Shown here piece after piece: positions 28,691-37,432 of a stretch of DNA of 64,000 nt; within the stretch, counting starts at the first letter, position 1, and each line of letters starts with the position of its first letter. The stretch spans positions 62,001 through 126,000 of the forward strand of contig CAVOLM010000069.1 in NCBI GenBank assembly GCA_963696675.1. Direction: 5' to 3'. The position numbers were made by a program, and so were the translations under genes. A model generated the notes under the pieces. That model was not told the origin of the DNA and searched no databases. It worked only from the letters and a program-made list of their open reading frames with translations. Source of the stretch: DATBVX01 sp963696675. GTDB lineage: Bacteria > Pseudomonadota > Gammaproteobacteria > Steroidobacterales > Steroidobacteraceae.

Positions 28691-29625
28691 GCGGTGCGAA
28701 TCTCGGCGAGCGCGCCGCTGCGACTCAGCTGCCATGCAGCGTAGGTGCTGGCTAGTCGCCCCTCGCGCCAATGGACAAAAGAGCCTTCGTCGAGCGTCAG
28801 GCAACGCGCGGGCGCGAAACGGCGCACGAACTGCGAGACGCTCTCGTACTCGTGCAACGCGAGGCGAGTCTGTGCCGAGGGCAGCGGCACGACGCCACGT
28901 GCCAGGGCGAGGCCCGCATCGAACACCTCCGCAATGCCCGCGCCCTGCGGCGGGTGATCGTGAAACAGGACGATGCGTTCGCTCAACGCCATCGCGCCGG
29001 CCGACCAGGCGATGATTGTTTTCCCGGCCAGCAGCCGCTGCAGATCAAAGAGGCGCAGCCGATTCGCGAGCACCGCGACATGGCCGCCTGCGATCAGAAC
29101 GGCAGCCGCTCCCTGGATCTGCTTGCGGAGCGCTTCGATGTGCGCGACGACAGGCGCGCGCTGCTGCACGCGCAATTTGCGGCGAAATGCGGCATGTTCG
29201 CGCTCGATGCTGCAAAGATGTTCGCGATCGAGCGCACGCAGCACATGCAGAGCGGAGCGACGCGCGCGCCGTAGCAGCCGAGGATCGCCGTCGCGCTCGA
29301 GAAGCTCACGGGTCGCGGCAACCGCATGTGCCAAGCGCAGACGATACAGGTCCTGCATCTCGCGCAGACGAGACTGGCGCGCGCGATAGGCGCTCTGCAG
29401 CTCCGCATCGGCGCCCAGTACCTCTTCGGCGCGCGCGTACAGCGCCAGGTCCGTGACCGGCACAGCCACGTGCGCACGCAGTTCGTCGATTTCCCCTTCC
29501 CGTTCCTGCCAGCCGGCCGAGATCGAGACCAGCGGGCCCGCGATTGACAGCTGGCGCAGCGCGAAAGCGAGGTTGGGCTCGCGAAACTGCGGGCCGAGGA
29601 AGATCACATCCGCCATACGACGCAT
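28687..29625 (-). CDS. Peptidase S51 / class I glutamine-amidotransferase-like protein
   Basis: A 312-residue protein. The last ~150 residues match the S51 (dipeptidase E/cyanophycinase) fold: VLIAGGHVAVLANRL, then IIAWSAGAMALSERIVLF with nucleophile Ser208 in the SAGA elbow, and a later HEYESV stretch. Residues about 1-150 form a separate, mostly helical, arginine-rich region with VIFLGPQFREPNLAFALRQL at the start. I place the start at ATG 29625 (29616 is also possible); upstream in-frame codons read like leader. It heads the minus-strand cluster and overlaps esterase 2 by ATGA. S51 enzymes cut peptides with acidic or isopeptide character; here the target is unknown. Confidence 0.82.
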   Translation of the reverse strand: MRRMADVIFLGPQFREPNLAFALRQLSIAGPLVSISAGWQEREGEIDELRAHVAVPVTDLALYARAEEVLGADAELQSAYRARQSRLREMQDLYRLRLAHAVAATRELLERDGDPRLLRRARRSALHVLRALDREHLCSIEREHAAFRRKLRVQQRAPVVAHIEALRKQIQGAAAVLIAGGHVAVLANRLRLFDLQRLLAGKTIIAWSAGAMALSERIVLFHDHPPQGAGIAEVFDAGLALARGVVPLPSAQTRLALHEYESVSQFVRRFAPARCLTLDEGSFVHWREGRLASTYAAWQLSRSGALAEIRTA

Positions 29626-29710
29626 GATAGCGGACCTGAATTGCCTGTTGTCGTGAACGCGCGTTGGCCCGATCATTGCGCCACTTTCGGTCGCAACCCC
29701 GGGTGCCTTC

Positions 29711-31852
29711 GTGACTGTACGCGCTCTTCTGATCCTGGCTTGTTTGCTTTCCGTCCACGTCGCGAGCTCCGCCAACGAGACCTTTGGCCCGGACTCGCTG
29801 TTCAACTGGCAGTTTGTCGGCGATCCGCAGATCTCCCCGGACGGACGTCAGATCGTCTATGTGCACGTGGGCGTGGATCGCGATCGGGATGACTACACGC
29901 GTGAGCTGTGGATCGCGAGCGACACGAGCGCGCCGCGCGTGCTCACCTCGGGCAACAACGATTCCACGCCGCGCTGGTCGCCCGACGGAAGCCGTCTCGC
30001 CTTCATTTCCGGGCGTAGCGAGAAGCGCCAGATCTTCATGCTGGAACTGGCAGGCGGCGAAGCGTGGCAGCTGACGAGTGATGCGGATGGCGTGGGTGCA
30101 TTTGCCTGGTCGCCGGACGGCAAGCGCATCGCGTTTACCTCGCGCACGGCGCTCGCTGGCGATCCCGGTTATGAGGCGGAGAAACCGGCGCCAAAGGACA
30201 AGGAGCATCCGCCGGCACGAGCACCGTTCGTGACCGAAGACCTGATCTATCGCAACGACGGAGTGCCCGGCTACCGCACCAGCAAACGCGCCCAGATCTG
30301 GGTCGTGTCGACGCTGGCAGGGCCGAAGCAGGCCGGACAGCGCATCACCAGGACCACGTTCAATGTGGGTGAACCCGCATGGTCGGTCGATGGGCGCTCG
30401 ATCCTGTTCAGCGCCAATGGCCGCCAGGATGCTGATTACGCCGCGGATGACAATGAGATCTTTGCGGTCGCGAGTGACGGCGGCGCGGCACCGCGCGCAC
30501 TCACCGACCGGCGGGGACCGGATGGGGACCCACTGCCCTCGCCGGATGGCAAGTGGATCGCTTTCACCGGCTTTGACGAGGCCAACCCGCCACGCAGCAG
30601 CACTGTCACTAATCTTTATCTCATGCGTACCAATGGTTCGGGCGTCCGCGAGTTGGCCGCGGACCTCGATCGGAGCGTTGGCGAGACCTCGCTCAACGAT
30701 GCCACGGCGCCCGGCGTCAATGGTCGGCGCATTGCATGGTCCGCGGATTCGCGGACGTTGCTCGTCGGCGCGGCCGATCGCGGCCAGGGGCGCCTCTACA
30801 GTGTCGATGTGGCGAGCGGCAAGTTCAGCGAGCTCAGCCATCCCGAGCAGGGCGAAGTGCGCGATTTCAGCCTGAGCCGCAACGGCATCGTCGCCGCGGC
30901 GTTCAATTCATCGGCGCAGCCTACCGAGATCTACCAGTTCGCCGCATCCGCGCTCGACAAGCCGTGGAAACAAGTCTCATCGCATACCGCGGGACTCGCG
31001 CCCGCCGGTGGGTTTTCGCAGTACGAGGAGATTACCTACAAGTCCTTCGACGGCCGGCCAATCCAGGGGTGGATCATCAAGCCACCCGGGTTCGATGCGA
31101 GCCGCAAGTACCCGATGATTCTCTACATCCATGGCGGTCCGCACGCGATGTATGGAACGGGCTTCTTCCACGAGTTCCAGGTCTTGGCCCAGGCGGGCTT
31201 CGTGATCCTGATCACCAACCCGCGCGGCAGCACCGGATACGGCGAGGAGTTCGCCAACATCATCCAGTACCACTATCCCGGCGATGATTATCGCGACCTG
31301 ATGGCCGGGGTCGACCAGATACTGGCGCGCGGCTACGTGGATGAGAAACGCCTGGGTGTTGCGGGTGGCAGCGGGGGGGGGCTCCTCACGAGCTGGACCG
31401 TCGGGCAGACGGGACGCTTCCGGGCCGCCGTCGTGGAGCGCGCCGTGACCAACTGGTTCAGCTTTGTCGGCACGTCCGATCTCAACTACTACTTCGTCAC
31501 GCATTGGTTTCACGATTATCCGTGGCGTGACAATGCCGACTACATGGAGCGCTCGCCGCTGTCATACGTGGACAAGGTGACGACGCCGGTGCTTGTGATC
31601 CACAACGAGCAGGATTACCGCACGGCGCTGGATCAAGGGCTGCAGTTCTATACCGCGCTCAAGATGTTGAAGAAGCCGGCGAAGCTCGCAGTGTTCCCCG
31701 ATTCTTCGCACGGCATGAGCCGCGAAGGCCGGCCGAGTCAGCGCGTTGCGCGCCTGGCTCTGATCAGGGACTGGTTCGTCGAGAACCTGAGCGCGCTGCC
31801 GCAGGAGCGCGACAAGAAAGACGAGCAGACCGCAAAGGCCAACGTCGACTAA
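29711..31852 (+). CDS. S9 family prolyl oligopeptidase, exported
   Basis: A 713-residue secreted serine peptidase of the acylaminoacyl-peptidase/DPP-IV type. Start GTG 29711, then a signal peptide ending near VASSA. Residues 25-430 form a WD40-like beta-propeller (SPDGRQIVYVHV, RWSPDGSRLAFISG, WSPDGKRIAFTS). The hydrolase domain has Ser554 in AGGSGGGLLTSW, Asp635 in HNEQDYRTALDQG and His667 in SSHGMS. The serine is followed by a run of nine G bases (31373-31381), yet the frame is intact. It degrades peptides in the periplasm. The stop overlaps the PhaR stop on the other strand by three bases. Confidence 0.96.
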   Translation: MTVRALLILACLLSVHVASSANETFGPDSLFNWQFVGDPQISPDGRQIVYVHVGVDRDRDDYTRELWIASDTSAPRVLTSGNNDSTPRWSPDGSRLAFISGRSEKRQIFMLELAGGEAWQLTSDADGVGAFAWSPDGKRIAFTSRTALAGDPGYEAEKPAPKDKEHPPARAPFVTEDLIYRNDGVPGYRTSKRAQIWVVSTLAGPKQAGQRITRTTFNVGEPAWSVDGRSILFSANGRQDADYAADDNEIFAVASDGGAAPRALTDRRGPDGDPLPSPDGKWIAFTGFDEANPPRSSTVTNLYLMRTNGSGVRELAADLDRSVGETSLNDATAPGVNGRRIAWSADSRTLLVGAADRGQGRLYSVDVASGKFSELSHPEQGEVRDFSLSRNGIVAAAFNSSAQPTEIYQFAASALDKPWKQVSSHTAGLAPAGGFSQYEEITYKSFDGRPIQGWIIKPPGFDASRKYPMILYIHGGPHAMYGTGFFHEFQVLAQAGFVILITNPRGSTGYGEEFANIIQYHYPGDDYRDLMAGVDQILARGYVDEKRLGVAGGSGGGLLTSWTVGQTGRFRAAVVERAVTNWFSFVGTSDLNYYFVTHWFHDYPWRDNADYMERSPLSYVDKVTTPVLVIHNEQDYRTALDQGLQFYTALKMLKKPAKLAVFPDSSHGMSREGRPSQRVARLALIRDWFVENLSALPQERDKKDEQTAKANVD

Positions 31853-32223
31853 TCGCTCCCGTTTCGCTTGCGGGCCTCGCCGTCGCCCGCAGGCGCGGAC
31901 TGCGCATTCTGCTCGCGCAGGAAACTTGCGACGCTCTCCTGCAGGCAACAAGTCATGGCTTCGTGGTTCCCGTTGCCATAGACCCGAATGATCGACTCGA
32001 GCAGTTGCGTCGATAAGATCGGCTGGCCGAACTGCTCCTGCTCGGCGATGACCTGCAACAGGATGAGGCGCGTGATGTCGGCGCCGGTCTTGTCTTCCAC
32101 CACGCGGACCTTCTCGCCTTCGATGATCATGGCACGGATATCTTCCAGGGTGACGTGCCGGCTCACCGTCGAATCGTACAGCCGCCGATTCGCGTACTTC
32201 TTGATGGTACGTTCGGACCCCAT
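31849..32223 (-). CDS. phaR: Polyhydroxyalkanoate synthesis repressor PhaR
   Basis: A 124-residue regulator. The N-terminal DNA-binding domain, IKKYANRRLYDSTVSRHVTL, and the accumulation-regulator region LLQVIAEQEQFGQPILSTQLL are diagnostic. PhaR represses phasin and PHA genes and is released by binding nascent PHA granules. No PHA synthase gene is in this window, so its targets lie elsewhere. It implies the host stores PHA as well as glycogen. It is shorter than many homologues, with a charged C-terminal tail (GEARKRNGSD). Confidence 0.95.
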   Translation of the reverse strand: MGSERTIKKYANRRLYDSTVSRHVTLEDIRAMIIEGEKVRVVEDKTGADITRLILLQVIAEQEQFGQPILSTQLLESIIRVYGNGNHEAMTCCLQESVASFLREQNAQSAPAGDGEARKRNGSD

Positions 32224-32334
32224 GGGCGGCAGTGTACCTGATTGATGCGCCTGAACTTGAGAAGTCGCCGCGAAGCCGGGACCATAGCCCGCCCAGCCCC
32301 CCGGACGGGGTTATTACGTGCCCAAGGAGCCACG

Positions 32335-33276
32335 ATGATCTACGACAACATCCTCGGCACCATCGGCAAGACACCGATCGTGCGCATCAACCGGCTCGCG
32401 CCTTCACACATCACGATGTATGTGAAATGCGAGTTCTTCAATCCCCTGGGATCGGTCAAGGATCGATTGGCAATCGCCATCATCGAGGATGCGGAACGGC
32501 GCGGGACGATTCGCCCCGGGCAGACGGTGGTCGAGGCAACCTCCGGCAATACCGGGATCGCCCTCGCCATGGTGTGCGCCGCCAAGGGCTATCCGTTTGT
32601 CGCGACCATGGCCGAGAGTTTCTCGGTGGAGCGACGCAAGATCATGCGCATGCTCGGTGCGCGGGTGATTCTGACGCCGGCTGCAGAACGCGGCACGGGA
32701 ATGGTGCGCAAGGCCGAAGAGCTCGCGAAGAAACATGGCTGGTTCCTTGCGCGCCAGTTCGAGAATCAGGCCAATCCGGAATATCACCGCAATACCACCG
32801 GACCGGAAATCCTCAGCGACTTCGCGGGCCAACGACTCGATCACTGGGTTACGGGCTGGGGCACGGGCGGCACGCTCACCGGAGCGGGCCAGATGATCAA
32901 GCTGGCGCGGCCAGACGTACGCATCACGGTGAGTGAACCGGACGGCGCGGCACTGCTCTCGGGGCGCGAGTGGAAGCCGCACAAGATTCAGGGCTGGACA
33001 CCCGACTTCATCCCGGCCGTGCTCGATCGCGAAGTGGCTGATGAGATCATTCCGGTGACCGACGCGGAAGCGGTCGAGACCTCACGCTCGCTCTCGAAGA
33101 GCGAAGGGATCTTTTGCGGTATTTCGTCGGGCGCCACCTTTGCGGCCGCGCTCAAGGTTGCGAACAAGGCCAAGAAGGGTGACGTGATTCTCGCCATGCT
33201 CCCCGACACCGCCGAGCGCTATCTGACGACCGTGTTGTTCGAGGGGATTCCCGACGGAACGGATCCCGAGCCCTGA
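32335..33276 (+). CDS. cysK: Cysteine synthase (PLP beta-substituting)
   Basis: A 313-residue O-acetylserine sulfhydrylase/cystathionine-beta-synthase family enzyme. PLP lysine is Lys42 in NPLGSVKDRLAIAI. EATSGNTGIALAMV binds substrate and phosphate follows the GTGGTLTGAGQM loop. The ATG at 32335 has an AAGGAG site eight bases upstream; an earlier ATG at 32242 overlaps the divergent PhaR leader and is not used. CysK versus CysM is hard to separate; GWTPDFIPAVLD favours CysK. It stands alone between phaR and mprF. Confidence 0.93.
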   Translation: MIYDNILGTIGKTPIVRINRLAPSHITMYVKCEFFNPLGSVKDRLAIAIIEDAERRGTIRPGQTVVEATSGNTGIALAMVCAAKGYPFVATMAESFSVERRKIMRMLGARVILTPAAERGTGMVRKAEELAKKHGWFLARQFENQANPEYHRNTTGPEILSDFAGQRLDHWVTGWGTGGTLTGAGQMIKLARPDVRITVSEPDGAALLSGREWKPHKIQGWTPDFIPAVLDREVADEIIPVTDAEAVETSRSLSKSEGIFCGISSGATFAAALKVANKAKKGDVILAMLPDTAERYLTTVLFEGIPDGTDPEP

Positions 33277-33292
33277 TATCCGAGCGGATTAA

Positions 33293-33308
33293 GGACTCTT
33301 AAGAGTCC
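33293..33308. promoter_or_regulatory. Perfect 16-bp palindrome GGACTCTTAAGAGTCC between cysK and mprF
   Basis: A perfect, uninterrupted palindrome 17 bases after the cysK stop and 87 bases before the mprF start. A perfect palindrome with no loop is a better shape for a dimeric protein site than for an RNA hairpin. A flanking pair (gatt 33287-33290 with aatc 33312-33315) could lengthen it into a terminator stem. It may control mprF or end cysK transcription. Confidence 0.5.
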
Positions 33309-33394
33309 GCGAATCAGCCCTCAAGCCGGGGTGGTGCAGGCTGTCCACCACTCCGGATCGCGGCGTTGCAATTCTGCAAGGAGACAGCCCTCGA

Positions 33395-35950
33395 ATGAGC
33401 AGGCTCAGTTCGGGCCCCGCTCGCGCGATGCTCAGCATCGGCGCGTTGATACTTGTCACGATTGCGCTCGAAAAGTCCTTCCACGGCCTGACGTGGGGGC
33501 ACCTGCGCGCAGATATCCATGCGCTTTCGTGGGGAGCGCTCAGCGCAAGCGTCGCGGCAATGGTCGCGAGTTATGCGCTGCTGACCATCTTCGACTGGCA
33601 GGGACTGCGTGCGGTCGGACGCAAGGTCTCGCGCCTGCGCATGGTGGGCACTGCGTTCATGGCCAATGCGCTGGGTCATTCGCTCGGCTTCGCGTACCTG
33701 ACAGGCGGTGCCATCCGCTTGAAAGGCTACGGCGACAGCGGATGCACCGCCGCCGAAGTCGGGCAGATCGTGTTTCACACCACGAGCGGCTTTCTGCTGG
33801 GCGCCTGGGCGCTGGGCGCAATCACTGCGGTACTGGTGCCGGAGCAGTTGGCCGCAGTGCTCTGGGGAGCCACGACACTGTGGCGCTCGGTCGGCATCCT
33901 CGCGCTCCTCGTGCTGATCGCGCTCATGGTCTCGCTGCGGGATACCTCCACGGCGATCCAGTGGCGCAAGTTTCACCTGGTGCTTCCGGCGCGTCGCGAT
34001 GCCGGCCTGGCGCTTCTCGTCAGCATCGCAGAGCTCACCTGCGCCGCAGCGACGCTTTACTTCCTGCTGCCATCGACAGCGGACATCACCTTCCCGAACT
34101 TCATCGGACTCTATCTCATTGCGATCCTGGCGGGACTCATCTCCACAGTGCCCGCGGGGCTCGGCGTGTTCGAATGGGTGCTGCTGCGCCTGATGCCGCA
34201 GGTCAACCCCACCGAGCTGCTCGCCTCGATCCTCGTATACCGGGCCGTGTACTACGTACTGCCGCTCGTCATCGGGATCGCGGCACCCGCCGCGGTCGTG
34301 TTCCGCAATCGCAGCCGCACGATCGGTCGATTGCTGGGCGATGTGACGCCCGCGTTGGCAGCGATCGCCGTGTTCGGCGCCGGCGCGTGGTTGCTGCTGG
34401 CGGGATCATTGCCGTTGCCGCGCGAGGCGCGGGGCGGTACGCCGCTGGCGCTCCTCGAGGTTTCGCACCTCACCGCGAGCCTGATCGGCGTCGCGCTGCT
34501 CGTGCTCGCGCGCGGCATTCAGCAGCGCAATCACGGCGCCTGGGTGCTGACGTTTGGCGCCCTGGGCACGGCGGCAGTGCTTTCGACCTTGCGTAGCGAT
34601 CCGCTGCTGTTGACCGCCATGATGATCGTGCTGGCACTTGCACTGTGGATTGGCAGGCGACGCTTCTATCGCCCGGCGGCTCTGTTCGAGGCGCGCTTCT
34701 CGTGGATGTGGTGGCGCAACGTCATCGTGGTCGTCTTCGGTACGGCCTGGCTCATGCTGTTCGCCTATCGGCACGTTCTCTATCAGCATGAGTTGCTGTG
34801 GCAGTTCGAAGCGGCTGGCGATGCGCCGCGCGCACTGCGCGCGCTCGTCGTTGTGGTTGTGGTGCTCTCGGCGCTCGCCTTGCGCGAGCTGTTGCGGCCG
34901 GCGCGCGGCACCGAGCCGACGCCCGAGGAACCGGTTCTCGATGCGCTCAAGCCGATTCTCGAGCGCGTGACTGAAACTCAGCCGCTGCTCGCCTACCTGG
35001 GCGACAAGGCGATCCTCAGCAGCGCTGACCGGCGCGGATTCGTCATGTACCAGAGTGCCGGCGATTCGTTGATCGCGATGGGCGATCCGGTGGGCGATGT
35101 CGCGAGCCGCAACGAGCTGCGCTGGGCGTTTCGCGAGCTTGCGGATCGGCGCGGGCTCAACTGCGTCTTCTACCAGATCGGGAGCGAGGATCTGGAGCGG
35201 TACCTGGATCTGGGGCTTTCGCTCGTGAAGCTCGGTGAGGAGGCGATCGTCGACCTCGACACTTTCACCCTCGAAGGCGGCTCCCGTGCGAGCCTGCGTG
35301 GCGCGCGCAACCGTGCGTTGCGCGACGGCCTGCGCTTCTCCGTGGTGCCGGCCGATGGTATCGAGGGGTGGCTGGATGAGCTCAGGAGCATTTCCGATGA
35401 CTGGCTGCAGGACAAAGCCGGTGCGGAGAAGGGCTTCTCGCTTGGCTACTTTTCGCCCGAATACGTGCGGCGATTTCCCTGTGCGCTGGTTTTTCACGGT
35501 AAGCAGCCGGTGGCGTTCGCGAACCTGTGGCTGGCGCCGGCAGGCCACGAGTTGTCGGTCGACCTGATGCGACAGAGGCGCGATGCGCCTGCCGGAGTGA
35601 TGGATTTCCTGCTCATCGAAACGATGCTGTGGGGAAAAGCGCAAGGCTATCGCTCGTTCAACCTCGGCATGGCGCCGCTTTCGGGAATGGCGCGCCATCG
35701 CCTTGCCTCGCGCTGGCAGCGGTTGCTCGACCTCATCGCGCGCCGCGGCCAACGCTTCTACAACTTTGAAGGCCTGCGTCGCTACAAGGAGAAATTCGGA
35801 CCGCACTGGCGGCCGCGCTATCTCGCCGCGCCCGGAGGTCTGGCGTTACCGCGCGTCCTGCTCGACGTCACGCGACTGATCGGCAGCGGGATGCGCACGC
35901 CTGTGACGCGTGCCGCAGGAGCATCCGCGAACCATCTGGAAGCCGCGTGA
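33395..35950 (+). CDS. mprF: Phosphatidylglycerol lysyltransferase/flippase MprF (LpiA type)
   Basis: An 851-residue bifunctional integral membrane protein. The N-terminal ~520 residues carry about 14 membrane helices (flippase), beginning ARAMLSIGALILVTIALEKS and including LAGLISTVPAGLGVFEWVLL. The soluble C-terminal ~300 residues form the DUF2156 aminoacyl-transferase (FVMYQSAGDSLIAMGDPVGD, NLGMAPLSGMARHRLASRWQ, FYNFEGLRRYKEKFGPHWRP). It transfers lysine from lysyl-tRNA to phosphatidylglycerol and flips the product, lowering membrane negative charge. It is followed after 4 bases by the acvB-type gene. That order matches the lpiA-acvB pair of rhizobia and agrobacteria. Confidence 0.95.
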   Translation: MSRLSSGPARAMLSIGALILVTIALEKSFHGLTWGHLRADIHALSWGALSASVAAMVASYALLTIFDWQGLRAVGRKVSRLRMVGTAFMANALGHSLGFAYLTGGAIRLKGYGDSGCTAAEVGQIVFHTTSGFLLGAWALGAITAVLVPEQLAAVLWGATTLWRSVGILALLVLIALMVSLRDTSTAIQWRKFHLVLPARRDAGLALLVSIAELTCAAATLYFLLPSTADITFPNFIGLYLIAILAGLISTVPAGLGVFEWVLLRLMPQVNPTELLASILVYRAVYYVLPLVIGIAAPAAVVFRNRSRTIGRLLGDVTPALAAIAVFGAGAWLLLAGSLPLPREARGGTPLALLEVSHLTASLIGVALLVLARGIQQRNHGAWVLTFGALGTAAVLSTLRSDPLLLTAMMIVLALALWIGRRRFYRPAALFEARFSWMWWRNVIVVVFGTAWLMLFAYRHVLYQHELLWQFEAAGDAPRALRALVVVVVVLSALALRELLRPARGTEPTPEEPVLDALKPILERVTETQPLLAYLGDKAILSSADRRGFVMYQSAGDSLIAMGDPVGDVASRNELRWAFRELADRRGLNCVFYQIGSEDLERYLDLGLSLVKLGEEAIVDLDTFTLEGGSRASLRGARNRALRDGLRFSVVPADGIEGWLDELRSISDDWLQDKAGAEKGFSLGYFSPEYVRRFPCALVFHGKQPVAFANLWLAPAGHELSVDLMRQRRDAPAGVMDFLLIETMLWGKAQGYRSFNLGMAPLSGMARHRLASRWQRLLDLIARRGQRFYNFEGLRRYKEKFGPHWRPRYLAAPGGLALPRVLLDVTRLIGSGMRTPVTRAAGASANHLEAA

Positions 35951-35954
35951 GTTC

Positions 35955-37376
35955 ATGAAACGCGGCCTGGTGGCTCTGTGCATGCTGGGTCTGCTCAGCG
36001 CGCGCGCCGCTGTTCCTGCGCCGACGCCTGCGCTCGTCGAAAACGCCGCATCTCGCGTGGTCACATTTGACTTCGAGGAGCTCGGCCCGATCACCGTGTA
36101 CCAGCCGGCCGCCACGCCGCGGAGCGTCGCGCTGTTCATTTCGGGCGACGGCGGCTGGAATCGCGGCGTCGTCGACATGGCGCGTGCGCTCGCTGCACGT
36201 GGCGCGTTGGTGGCCGGAGTCGACATTCGGCGGGTGATGAAGCTCACCCCACTTCGCGATCGGGGCTGCACCTATCCGGCAACGCAGTTCGAACAGCTCG
36301 CCCACAGCCTGGAGGCGCGCTTCGCTCTGCCCCAGTATCGCTACCCGATACTGGTGGGCTACAGCTCCGGCGCCACTCTCGCGTATGCACTCTTGTTGCA
36401 AGCGCCGGCCGGCACCTTCGCCGGTGCGCTGAGTCTCGGGTTCGGGCCGGACCTGGAGGCTCCGACTCCATTGTGCGAGGAGAACCTGCTGCGCACCGTG
36501 GTACGCCATTCACCGCCCGCGGGCTTCGACATCCAGCCCGTTACGAGCACCCCGGCGCGCTGGGTCGTATTGCAGGGCGATCTCGACCAGGTGTGCGACC
36601 CGCAACGCAGCCACGATTTCGTAGCGCCGATCGGCAACGCGCAGCTCGTGATGCTGCCGAATGTCGGGCACGGATACTCGGTACCGAAGAACTGGATGCC
36701 GCAGTTCCTGAGCGCCTACGACTCGCTGCTCGAGGCCGCCAATCCGCGCGAGGTCGCTTCGAGCGCGGAGCTCGGCAACCTGCCGCTGGTCGAAGTGCCA
36801 GCCGACAAACCCGACGGCGACAGCCTTGCAGTGATCCTGACTGGTGACGGCGGATGGGCGGGGCTGGATCGCGGTCTCGCCTCGGACTTCGCCACACGCG
36901 GCATCCCGGTGATCGGGCTCTCCACGCTGCACTATTTCTGGAAAGCGCGCACCCCTGAGGAGACCGGTGCGGATCTCGACCGGGTGATTCGTTATTACCT
37001 GCAGCACTGGCACAAGGCGCGCGCCCTCGTGATCGGTTATTCGATGGGCGCCGACGTCCTGCCTTTCGCGCTCAACCGGCTCAGCCCCGATACCATCGCT
37101 CGCGTGGCGCTCGCCGCTGCTCTGGCGCCCGGCACCGAAGCGCAGTTTGAGTTTCATCTCACGGACTGGGTGGGGCGGCACCACGCCGGGCTGCCACTCG
37201 TCCCCGAAGTCGAACGCCTCAAGACACCCTTTATCTGCGTCTACGCGCACGATGACTCCGACACGCTCTGTCCAAAGCTCGATCGCGAGCGCTTCAAGGT
37301 GATCGAGCTTCCGGGCGGGCACCACTTCGAAGGCGACTACGCCCGCCTCGCCGCCACGCTCCTGGCTCAGATATGA
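35955..37376 (+). CDS. acvB: AcvB/VirJ family exported hydrolase
   Basis: A 473-residue periplasmic protein with signal peptide (MKRGLVALCMLGLLSARAAV) and two tandem alpha/beta-hydrolase-like halves. Each half has a GDGGW motif (FISGDGGWNRGV; LTGDGGWAGLDRG) and a serine elbow (VGYSSGATLAYAL; IGYSMGADVLPFAL). The end PGGHHFEGDY supplies a histidine. Members of the AcvB family have been shown to hydrolyse lysyl-phosphatidylglycerol, reversing MprF. The gene starts 4 bases after mprF, supporting that role here. ATG 35955 was chosen over an ATG at 35910 that lies inside mprF. Confidence 0.92.
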   Translation: MKRGLVALCMLGLLSARAAVPAPTPALVENAASRVVTFDFEELGPITVYQPAATPRSVALFISGDGGWNRGVVDMARALAARGALVAGVDIRRVMKLTPLRDRGCTYPATQFEQLAHSLEARFALPQYRYPILVGYSSGATLAYALLLQAPAGTFAGALSLGFGPDLEAPTPLCEENLLRTVVRHSPPAGFDIQPVTSTPARWVVLQGDLDQVCDPQRSHDFVAPIGNAQLVMLPNVGHGYSVPKNWMPQFLSAYDSLLEAANPREVASSAELGNLPLVEVPADKPDGDSLAVILTGDGGWAGLDRGLASDFATRGIPVIGLSTLHYFWKARTPEETGADLDRVIRYYLQHWHKARALVIGYSMGADVLPFALNRLSPDTIARVALAAALAPGTEAQFEFHLTDWVGRHHAGLPLVPEVERLKTPFICVYAHDDSDTLCPKLDRERFKVIELPGGHHFEGDYARLAATLLAQI

Positions 37377-37432
37377 ACCGCACAGGCAGTTTCGGGTGGG
37401 TGAGTACTTTCGCGAAGAGCTAGACTGCGCGT

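Noticed and set aside
29306..30841. 511-codon minus-strand open frame
   Set aside because: Antisense to the S9 peptidase and overlapping the S51-like gene; no recognisable protein.
34406..35806. 466-codon minus-strand open frame
   Set aside because: Antisense to mprF.
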